39,005 nt of DNA from an uncultured Bacteroidota bacterium. GTDB lineage: Bacteria; Bacteroidota; Bacteroidia; Bacteroidales; P3. Location of the stretch: NCBI GenBank assembly GCA_902783595.1, contig CACZRR010000074.1:1-39005 (forward strand). The letters run 5' to 3'. A program made the translations under genes and the position numbers. The first letter of the stretch is position 1, and the number at the start of each line of letters is the position of its first letter. The notes under the pieces are model-generated. The model searched no databases. It saw only the letters and a program-made list of their open reading frames with translations, and had not been told where the DNA came from. Shown in pieces: positions 19,058 to 25,267 of the stretch.

Positions 19058-19075
19058 GGGACAGGCAACCTGTAG
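19058..19075 (+). repeat. GGGACAGG-type quasi-palindrome
   Basis: GGGACAGGCAACCTGTAG belongs to a small family of quasi-palindromes with arms like GGnACAGG and CCTGTnCC. Other members lie at 18592-18616, 20232-20258 and 21152-21174. Confidence 0.55.
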
Positions 19076-19097
19076 CTTTAGTGTTTTCTGAATTTTT

Positions 19098-19129
19098 TTT
19101 GCATTTTTCGGAAATATTTCCTATATTTG
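19098..19129 (+). promoter_or_regulatory. Bacteroidota promoter for the type IX cargo gene
   Basis: TTTG (19098-19101) is followed after 20 bases by TATATTTG (19122-19129), a good match to the Bacteroidota consensus. It predicts transcription from about 19136 and an AT-rich leader of about 60 bases before the ATG at 19197. Confidence 0.85.
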
Positions 19130-19196
19130 TGGATAGGGAACGATTCGGGTACCCTACAATAACAAACATAATATTAATTAATTAAATAAAAAAATT

Positions 19197-20075
19197 ATGA
19201 AGAAATTTTTATACGCTTTTGCCCTTGCGGCTATGATGCTCCCGTTCGCCAACGGCACTCTCTGGGGCCAGGAAATGGTTACCGTCGGTGCGCAGGATTC
19301 GACCTTCGAATATCTCCCGATGAATTCGAAGTTCAATTACTCCTACACCCAGCAGATCTACACGGCTGGTGAGATAGGCACGACGGGCACCATCGACTCG
19401 ATAACCTTGTGGATGAAAGGAAACGATGAGCTCCCCGAGATGCAGTTTACCATTTATATGGTTGAAGTGGAAAAGGAGAGCTTCGCAGGTGTCCCCGACT
19501 GGGTGACCGTGACCGCTGACGACAGCGTGTATGCCGGCACGGTGACTGTCCACAACACCGATCCCGAGGCCTACACCTTCGTGCTTGACACACCGTTCGA
19601 ATACTCCGGCACCGGCAACCTTCTCATTGCCTTCAACAACACCACGGGCGAGTGGAAGAGTGGCTTGACAGGTATGGTGTTCAGAGATGACTCGGGGGGT
19701 GACAAGGCTATCTTTGCTCGCCGGGACGCCGAAGCCTACGACCCCTACAACCCCAACTTCAACGCTACCAATACCACCAACTATCGCAATGCCATCACCC
19801 TTTACTTCAGCACTACTGCTCCCGTCAGCATTGGCGACCCCGTGAGCGACGTTGCCGTCAGCCTTTTCCCCAACCCCGCCAGCAACCATGTCACCCTCCG
19901 CGGCATCGAGGGTGAGAGCACCGTGATGGTTGTCGACATGAACGGCCGCACGGTCTTCAGCACCAAGGCCAGCAGCGACGTCACCATCGACCTGGGCGGC
20001 ATCGCCAAGGGTGCCTACTTCGTGCGCATCAACGGCGAGAAGAGTATGGCCATCCGCAAGCTTATCGTGAAGTAA
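19197..20075 (+). CDS. Secreted protein with type IX sorting domain
   Basis: This 292-residue protein has a signal peptide (about residues 1-24, ending near TLWGQE) and a C-terminal type A sorting domain of about 75 residues: VSLFPNPASNHVTL, VMVVDMNGRTVF, IAKGAYFVRINGE and the final basic IRKLIVK. It is therefore exported by Sec, then moved across the outer membrane by the type IX system and processed by a PorU sortase such as the one at 1641. The mature domain, about residues 28-205, is rich in Thr and aromatics (YTAGEIGTTGTIDSITLWM, FEYSGTGNLLIAFNNTTGEW). It resembles beta-sandwich modules found in many Bacteroidales surface proteins; no catalytic motif is seen. It stands alone, with its own promoter and terminator. 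Confidence 0.88.
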   Translation: MKKFLYAFALAAMMLPFANGTLWGQEMVTVGAQDSTFEYLPMNSKFNYSYTQQIYTAGEIGTTGTIDSITLWMKGNDELPEMQFTIYMVEVEKESFAGVPDWVTVTADDSVYAGTVTVHNTDPEAYTFVLDTPFEYSGTGNLLIAFNNTTGEWKSGLTGMVFRDDSGGDKAIFARRDAEAYDPYNPNFNATNTTNYRNAITLYFSTTAPVSIGDPVSDVAVSLFPNPASNHVTLRGIEGESTVMVVDMNGRTVFSTKASSDVTIDLGGIAKGAYFVRINGEKSMAIRKLIVK

Positions 20076-20092
20076 CGCCAACTCCGATACTA

Positions 20093-20131
20093 AACGAGGT
20101 CCCGTGCAGTGCATGGGGCCTCGTTGTTTTT
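20093..20131 (+). terminator. Rho-independent terminator of the cargo gene
   Basis: AACGAGG (20093-20099) pairs with CCTCGTT (20119-20125). The stem continues through a G-T pair and three G-C pairs, and is followed by a run of T. Confidence 0.85.
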
Positions 20132-20146
20132 GTTGCCTGCCGGCGA

Positions 20147-20192
20147 TTTATCTCCCCTCGCTGCGCGGGTTCTTTATCTCCCCTCGCTACGC
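20147..20192. repeat. Direct repeat downstream of the cargo gene
   Basis: A 20-base segment (20147-20166, beginning TTTATCTCCCCTCGCT) recurs at 20173-20192 with one mismatch, giving a 26-base period. It lies between two convergent genes. Confidence 0.75.
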
Positions 20193-20231
20193 TCGGTGAT
20201 CCATAGATCCAATTTTTCTTCTCCATGCCTT

Positions 20232-20258
20232 AGGTACAGGGGACAGGCACCTGTACCT
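20232..20258. repeat. GGTACAGG...CCTGTACC palindrome between convergent genes
   Basis: AGGTACAGG (20232-20240) and CCTGTACCT (20250-20258) form a perfect 9-base-pair stem around a 9-base loop that itself holds GGACAGG. It is 5 bases beyond the stop codon of the membrane protein gene. It lacks a T-run, so it looks more like a REP-type repeat than a terminator. Confidence 0.7.
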
Positions 20259-20263
20259 GGCCG

Positions 20264-21049
20264 TCACGCTTTTTTCTTCGTGTAGTGGAAGTCGGCGCTG
20301 AAGAAGAGGCCGACGATGGGGACGAAGAGGTAGATGTAGCCTTCGATGCACTCGATGGCCAGCATGGTGACGGCTTCAAAGACGACGAGGAAGCACAGCG
20401 CGGAGAGGAGGCAGCGCCCAAAGAGGCGCGTGCGGCGCGTGTCGGCGATGAGTTTGACGAGCGTCATGAGGAGGACGAGGAGGTGGTAGCCTATCATGAT
20501 CCAGATGCCCACGATGGGCTCCAGGTCGTCGGCGATGCCGGCGGCGGAGGCGCCGAGGAGCATGGCGACGACGATCCAGCTCCACTCATGCCAATGTTTC
20601 TCGCTCAGCCCCATGCGGTCGCTCTGGTGGGCGATGACATGGAGGAGTACGTTAAGCATGATGTAGACGACATAGCTGAGGAGGGCGACGCCGAGGAGCG
20701 ACCATGCGAGGCCCACGATCTGGCGCTGGCAGAACCATCCGACACAGATCTCGGAGCGGCCGAGGGAAGTGTCGGTGTAGAGGGGCAGATCGCCCGAGAA
20801 GCAGTAGTAGTAGGTGGCGGCGACGGCGGCCCACCAGAGCGTGTAGAGGAGGGGGTAGAGGCCGCGGCGCTCTTTCCGGTAGACATAGTGGCTGACGACG
20901 CGCAAGGCGACACACAGCACCAACAAAAAGAGGGGGATCACTATTGGATGAAAAGCCAGGGGGTTGCTGTGATGAATGCCCAGCAGGGCAGGGATATTGG
21001 TCATCGGCGCATGGGAGCCAATGTATTCCGAGAGGGACGATAGAAACAT
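20264..21049 (-). CDS. Multi-pass membrane protein of unknown function
   Basis: This 261-residue protein has about seven hydrophobic segments, near residues 35-52, 66-85, 110-136, 155-172, 179-200, 213-232 and 236-252, and a basic tail (FHYTKKKA). I do not recognise a family; there is no signature of a transporter or enzyme. The first ATG (21049) is used; an internal ATG at 21004 would remove the first 15 residues without losing a membrane segment. It is convergent with the cargo gene and divergent from the TlpA-like gene. On the minus strand upstream, TTTATTTG is one base away from a TAnnTTTG box, so a weak promoter may exist in the 178-base divergent gap. Confidence 0.7.
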   Translation of the reverse strand: MFLSSLSEYIGSHAPMTNIPALLGIHHSNPLAFHPIVIPLFLLVLCVALRVVSHYVYRKERRGLYPLLYTLWWAAVAATYYYCFSGDLPLYTDTSLGRSEICVGWFCQRQIVGLAWSLLGVALLSYVVYIMLNVLLHVIAHQSDRMGLSEKHWHEWSWIVVAMLLGASAAGIADDLEPIVGIWIMIGYHLLVLLMTLVKLIADTRRTRLFGRCLLSALCFLVVFEAVTMLAIECIEGYIYLFVPIVGLFFSADFHYTKKKA

Positions 21050-21151
21050 AAAGTATTTATTTACAATACGATATAATTATTACCACTTTCTTTTTTCTGA
21101 GGCAAATAAATATACGAATAAAGATTTTTATAAGGTAAAAAGGTACAGAAA

Positions 21152-21174
21152 GTACAGGAGCCAGTTCCCTGTCC
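21152..21174 (-). repeat. GGACAGGG...CTCCTGTAC repeat
   Basis: Read on the minus strand, this segment matches 18593-18615 at 21 of 23 bases (only the two bases after GGACAGGG differ). The two copies are 2.5 kb apart and in opposite orientation. It lies in the divergent gap just upstream of the tlpA-like promoter box. Confidence 0.75.
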
Positions 21175-21193
21175 ATATAACAAAAATTTTTTG

Positions 21194-21201
21194 TATTTTT
21201 G
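21194..21201 (+). promoter_or_regulatory. Candidate -7 box for the tlpA-like gene
   Basis: TATTTTTG fits TAnnTTTG and lies 26 bases before the ATG at 21228. No TTTG box is seen at the expected distance upstream. Confidence 0.6.
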
Positions 21202-21227
21202 CCCTTTTGAAAACAACATCATTCAGC

Positions 21228-22316
21228 ATGAAAAAGATACTGCAACTTTTTGGTATTCTCGCCGTTATGGCGGTTATGATCTCCTGTTCTGGGAGTGGTA
21301 AATACAGCATTGAGGGCCGTGTGGCCGACGTGCTGCCCGACGGGCAGGTCGTCTATCTGGTGACGGGTTACGACCGCGAGGACATCGTGGACAGTGCCGT
21401 TGTGGCCGGTGGTCGCTTTGCCTTCAGCGGCACCGTGGAGGAGCCCTACCTGGCGCAGGTGCTCTGCAACGCCTTCGCGCAGCAGCTTGTCGTGGAGCCA
21501 GGCACCGTGGTGGTGGGCATCGACACCCTGGGTGGCACGCCCTTGAACGACAGCCTCTACGCCTTCATCGCCTCGGTGGATCTGAGCGACCTGCAGGAGC
21601 AGATGGGCGGCTGGCTGCAGGTGTACCGCAGTGCCACCGACGCTGCCACGCGCAGCGAGGCGGAGCGCCAGTACGACAGCCTCGAGAGCGTCGCCAACGC
21701 GCGTGCCATGGAGGCCTCGTGGCAGTTCTACCACCGCTGGGAGCAGACGGTGCTGGGCGCCCTGGCCATGGAGAATATCGCGCAGATGGGCGACTTCAGC
21801 TATGCCGAGTTCGACAGCATCGTGAAAAGTGCCGCCCCTGTGGTTGCCAACCACAAGCCCGTGCAGCAGAAGCTGGAGCAGCTGCGTCATGTCGACGCCA
21901 CCTCGGCCGGCAAGCACTATACCGACATACAGGGTGTCGACGGCACCCTCAGCGCCCTCATCGACGGCAAGGTGGCCTTGGTGGACTTCTACGCCAGCTG
22001 GTGCGGTCCCTGCCGCAACGAGATTCGCGACAACCTGGTGCCCCTGTGGGCCAAATACAAGGACAAGGGGCTCGTCATCGTGGGCCTCAACGTGTGGGAG
22101 CGCGGCAGCCGCGAGCAGCGCGAGGCGGCACATGCCAAGGTGATGGCCGACCTCGGCATCACGTACCCGCAGCTTGTCGACAGCACCCGCACCGCCACCG
22201 ACACCTACGGTGTGCTGGGCATCCCCATGATCATGCTCATCGACAAGGACGGCACCATCGTGGCTCGTGACCTGCGTGGCGCCGCCATCGAGGAGGCCAT
22301 CAAGAAAGTGCTCTAA
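21228..22316 (+). CDS. TlpA-like thiol-disulfide oxidoreductase lipoprotein
   Basis: This 362-residue protein has a lipoprotein signal (MKKILQLFGILAVMAVMISC). An N-terminal DUF4369-type beta domain, about residues 25-120, includes YSIEGRVADVLPDGQVVYLV. A helical linker follows, then a C-terminal thioredoxin/TlpA domain from about residue 225 with the redox motif WCGPC (residues 258-262) in VDFYASWCGPCRNE and the cis-Pro region GVLGIPMIMLID. Such proteins reduce or isomerise thiols on the periplasmic side. The ATG at 21228 is chosen because a longer open frame upstream crosses a promoter-like box and lacks a signal peptide. The outer-membrane protein gene follows after 19 bases. Confidence 0.92.
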   Translation: MKKILQLFGILAVMAVMISCSGSGKYSIEGRVADVLPDGQVVYLVTGYDREDIVDSAVVAGGRFAFSGTVEEPYLAQVLCNAFAQQLVVEPGTVVVGIDTLGGTPLNDSLYAFIASVDLSDLQEQMGGWLQVYRSATDAATRSEAERQYDSLESVANARAMEASWQFYHRWEQTVLGALAMENIAQMGDFSYAEFDSIVKSAAPVVANHKPVQQKLEQLRHVDATSAGKHYTDIQGVDGTLSALIDGKVALVDFYASWCGPCRNEIRDNLVPLWAKYKDKGLVIVGLNVWERGSREQREAAHAKVMADLGITYPQLVDSTRTATDTYGVLGIPMIMLIDKDGTIVARDLRGAAIEEAIKKVL

Positions 22317-22335
22317 AAACGGTATTATCCGTGCG

Positions 22336-23532
22336 ATGAGAAAGCTTGTTCTCCTGCTGTTGTTGCTAACGCCCCTTGCCGCTGTCCGCGGGCAGGTGGG
22401 CATCTGGTCGGGCAGTGCCACGGCGCGCGACAGTGCGGCGACGTTGCGCCTGGAGATAGAGAACCATCACTTCTTCCGCAACGACGAATACGGCTTCGAC
22501 CTTGCCGACGGCTACACCCTTCCGGGCTTCTTCATGCGTCCGAAGCTCATCTGGCAGGTGGAGCCCCACGTGCGCCTGTCGGGCGGTGTGCACTGGCTCA
22601 ACTACTGGGGTGCCCACGCTTACCCTGCCACCATGAGCTACATCACCGCGCTGCCCGAGGCCAGCGACACCACCTACCTGCTGCACATCCTGCCGTGGGT
22701 GCAGGCGCGCATTGACTTTGTGCCGGGCTTCACGCTCATCCTCGGCAGCCTCGAGAACGCCACAGGTCACGGCCTGCCCTGGCCGCTGTACAACCCCGAG
22801 CTGCTCTATGCCGCCGACCCCGAGGCGGGGGCGCAGCTGCTTATCGACCTCCCGTGGCTCGATGTGGACATCTGGGCCAACTGGAGCGAGTTCATCTTCA
22901 ACCGCAGCAACACGCAGGAGTGCTTCTACACAGGTTCGTCGATCAAGGGCAAGGTGCACCTGGGGTCGTGGACGCTGTATATGCCTCTCTACGCCATCGT
23001 CAACCACACCGGCGGCGAGGGTATCCATGTGGCGCACCGTGTGCACAACCACGTCAACCTGGGTGGCGGCATCGGTGCCGAATGGCGGTCGCCGCAGGGT
23101 GCGTGGAGCATAGGTGCCGAGATGGTGGCGCTGGCCTTCTCGCAGAGCAAAGACAGCACACTGGCCTTCCATAAAGGCTGGGCCCTCAATCCCTCTGTCA
23201 ACATCCGCTACCGCGAAGCCAAGCTGCATCTGTCCTACTGGCAGGGCAACAAATTTGTCCCCATCCTCGGTCCTGCCGTCTTCAGCAACGCCTCGCGCAG
23301 CTACCCCACCATCAGTGCCGACGAGATGCACATCCTCGCGGCGTCGGCCGAATACCGCTGGCAGCGCTTCCGTGCCTGCACGGTGCTGCTCAGTGCCGAC
23401 GTCATGGAGCTGCTGCCGTGGAGCGGCTACGACACGCGCTGGGGCGGCACGCACTTCGAGCGCGCTGCCCGCACCCTCCTGGGCTTCGGCATACACCTGC
23501 ATCTCAACCCCACCATAACGCTTATTGAATAG
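22336..23532 (+). CDS. Outer-membrane beta-barrel protein of unknown function
   Basis: This 398-residue protein has a signal peptide (MRKLVLLLLLLTPLAAVRGQ). The mature part is a series of amphipathic strands rich in Trp, Tyr and His, such as FMRPKLIWQVEPHVRLSGGV, YMPLYAIVNHTGGEGIHV and LGGGIGAEWRSPQGAWSIGA. It ends near LLGFGIHLHLNPTITLIE. The pattern is that of an outer-membrane barrel of about 16-18 strands; no plug or TonB box is evident. The ATG at 22336 is used because it starts the signal peptide. It lies between the TlpA-like lipoprotein and ribF on the same strand, with short gaps, so it may share the TlpA transcript. Its ligand cannot be guessed. Confidence 0.78.
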   Translation: MRKLVLLLLLLTPLAAVRGQVGIWSGSATARDSAATLRLEIENHHFFRNDEYGFDLADGYTLPGFFMRPKLIWQVEPHVRLSGGVHWLNYWGAHAYPATMSYITALPEASDTTYLLHILPWVQARIDFVPGFTLILGSLENATGHGLPWPLYNPELLYAADPEAGAQLLIDLPWLDVDIWANWSEFIFNRSNTQECFYTGSSIKGKVHLGSWTLYMPLYAIVNHTGGEGIHVAHRVHNHVNLGGGIGAEWRSPQGAWSIGAEMVALAFSQSKDSTLAFHKGWALNPSVNIRYREAKLHLSYWQGNKFVPILGPAVFSNASRSYPTISADEMHILAASAEYRWQRFRACTVLLSADVMELLPWSGYDTRWGGTHFERAARTLLGFGIHLHLNPTITLIE

Positions 23533-23557
23533 AGGAGAACCCTGTGACTGGCGAAGG

Positions 23558-24496
23558 ATGAAAGAAGCGATGACACTATACAGCCGCACCGGCGTCGTGG
23601 CGCACCCCGACGGTGCCACCGCCGTCACCGTGGGTGTGTTCGACGGCGTGCACCGCGGCCACCTGCACCTGCTGCAGCAACTCGCCACGGCGCCCGCCGA
23701 CCTCCAGCGTCTCGTCGTCACCCTCACCTCGCATCCCTCCTTTGTGCTGGGGCGTCGCAGCAGCGAATACTGGCTTGACGACGCCGACGAACATCGGCAG
23801 CTGCTCTTCGCCGGCGGTGCCGACTATGTGTGCGAAATGCCCTTCTCCGCCGCTGTGGCGGCGATGAGTGCCTGCGATATGGTGCGCTGGCTGCACAGCC
23901 ACCTCAGCATGCGCCACCTGCTGCTCGGATACGACAGCCGCTTCGGCAGCCGCAGCCACGACGACTTCGACCGCCTGCCGCAGGAGGCCGACGCTTTGGG
24001 CATCACGCTGCAACGCGGCATGCCTTACGCTGTCGACGGAGCTCCCATCAGCTCCAGCCGCATCCGTGCCACCCTGGAGGCGGGGCAGGTCGACGCCACT
24101 GCCGAGCTGCTGGGACGTCCCTACGCCCTCCGCGGTGCCGTGCTCCACGGCCGTGGCGTGGGACATACGCTGGGCTTCCCCACCGCCAATATAGACCTCG
24201 GTGCCACCCGCAAGATGCTCCCCCGAGAGGGCGTCTACGCCGTGCTGGCGTATGCCGCCGACGGCACGCCGCGGGTAGGCATGGCAAACCTGGGTGCCGC
24301 GCCCACCTTCGGGGTGGAGAAAGCGCTGCTCGAGGTGCACCTCCTGGATTACTGCGGCGACCTCTACGGGCAGACGATGAGCGTGCAGTTCGTCCGTCGC
24401 CTACGCGATATCATCCACTTCGACAACCCGCAGGCCCTCGAAGAGCAGCTTCGCCAGGACCTGCAACAATGCCGCCAGCTATGTCCGACACCCTGA
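23558..24496 (+). CDS. ribF: Bifunctional riboflavin kinase / FAD synthetase
   Basis: RibF phosphorylates riboflavin to FMN and adenylates FMN to FAD, in the cytosol. The 312-residue protein has the nucleotidyltransferase domain first: VTVGVFDGVHRGHLHLL (the H.GH nucleotide-binding motif), LLLGYDSRFGSRS and ISSSRIRATLEAG. The flavokinase domain follows, with LHGRGVGHTLGFPTANIDLG and EGVYAVLAY, MANLGAAPTFG, and the C-terminal LEVHLLDYCGDLYGQ. The frame is open upstream to a TTG overlapping the previous stop. I use the ATG at 23558, and the ATG at 23570 is equally possible because it places GVFDGVH at the usual distance. It overlaps the next gene by 16 bases. Confidence 0.95.
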   Translation: MKEAMTLYSRTGVVAHPDGATAVTVGVFDGVHRGHLHLLQQLATAPADLQRLVVTLTSHPSFVLGRRSSEYWLDDADEHRQLLFAGGADYVCEMPFSAAVAAMSACDMVRWLHSHLSMRHLLLGYDSRFGSRSHDDFDRLPQEADALGITLQRGMPYAVDGAPISSSRIRATLEAGQVDATAELLGRPYALRGAVLHGRGVGHTLGFPTANIDLGATRKMLPREGVYAVLAYAADGTPRVGMANLGAAPTFGVEKALLEVHLLDYCGDLYGQTMSVQFVRRLRDIIHFDNPQALEEQLRQDLQQCRQLCPTP

Positions 24497-25263
24497 CCCT
24501 CACCCTCTACCCGCACAATATCGTATGGAACGACCCCTCTGCCAACCGCCGCCATGTGGAGGAGGTCATGAGCCGCATGGAGGCCACCGACCTCTTCGTG
24601 GTGCCCGAGACTTTCACCACCGGCTTTGGCGAGCAGATGGCCGCCTACTGTGAAGAGCCCGATGGCGCCACCCTCGCCTGGGCGCGCCGCCTGGCGGCGC
24701 AGCACCAGTGCCTCTTCGTAGCCTCGTGGATTGTGCGCGACGGCAACGCCACCTACAACCGTCTGCACTGGGTGCTGCCCGACGGCAGCTACGGGAGCTA
24801 TGACAAGGCCCACACCTTCCGTCCCAGCGGCGAGCACAACGTGATCAGTTGCGGCCGCCGGCGCACCACCTTCACCTACCGCGGGTGGCGCATACGCCCT
24901 GCCGTGTGCTACGACCTGCGCTTCCCGCAGTGGCTGCGCAACGCTGCCGCTCCCGATCGCAACGGCCTCATGGATTACGACCTGCTGCTTGTCTGCGCCA
25001 ACTGGCCTGCCAGCCGGCGCGATGCGTGGAACACTCTCTTGCGTGCCCGCGCTATAGAGAACCTCTGCTATGTGGCGGGATGCAACCGCACCGGCACCGA
25101 CGGCTACGGCGGCCACTACAGCGGCGACTGCGCCATTGTCGACTACAAGGGGCAGCCCGTCGCCGAGGGCGGCGCCGAGACGGTATGCCTGCGGCAGACG
25201 CTGGAGCGCGAGCCCCTCGTACGTTTCCGCCAGAAATGGCCTTTCTACCTTGATTTCGACTAA
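24481..25263 (+). CDS. Omega-amidase, nitrilase superfamily (YafV type)
   Basis: This 260-residue cytosolic enzyme carries the nitrilase catalytic triad: Glu in VVPETFTTGF, Lys in YDKAHTF and Cys in AVCYDLRFPQW. The following ANWPASRRDAWNTLLRARAI and ENLCYVAGCNRTGTDG are the typical YafV/omega-amidase segments. Such enzymes hydrolyse alpha-ketoglutaramate or alpha-ketosuccinamate, clearing a transamination by-product. The ATG at 24481 overlaps the end of ribF by 16 bases; an in-frame ATG at 24469 is the alternative. mutS2 begins 4 bases after its stop, so ribF, this gene and mutS2 form one translational unit. Confidence 0.92.
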   Translation: MSDTLTLTLYPHNIVWNDPSANRRHVEEVMSRMEATDLFVVPETFTTGFGEQMAAYCEEPDGATLAWARRLAAQHQCLFVASWIVRDGNATYNRLHWVLPDGSYGSYDKAHTFRPSGEHNVISCGRRRTTFTYRGWRIRPAVCYDLRFPQWLRNAAAPDRNGLMDYDLLLVCANWPASRRDAWNTLLRARAIENLCYVAGCNRTGTDGYGGHYSGDCAIVDYKGQPVAEGGAETVCLRQTLEREPLVRFRQKWPFYLDFD

Positions 25264-25267
25264 CGCC

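Larger units (their letters stand above)
18493..19196. other. Gene-free region between guaB and the type IX cargo gene
   Basis: About 700 bases hold no convincing gene. Short open frames here lack signal, family motifs and normal codon use. What can be seen: the guaB promoter (18541-18571), a MITE-like pair of inverted arms (18583-18600 and 18721-18738), an 11-base tandem repeat folding into a 22-base-pair hairpin (18790-18851), a GGGACAGG-type repeat (19058-19075), and the promoter of the next gene (19098-19129). The base composition is more AT-rich than the coding sequence. Confidence 0.75.

Noticed and set aside
20976..21227. N-terminal extension of the tlpA-like frame
   Set aside because: The extension overlaps the start of the divergent gene and the promoter box and would bury the lipoprotein signal; the ATG at 21228 is right.
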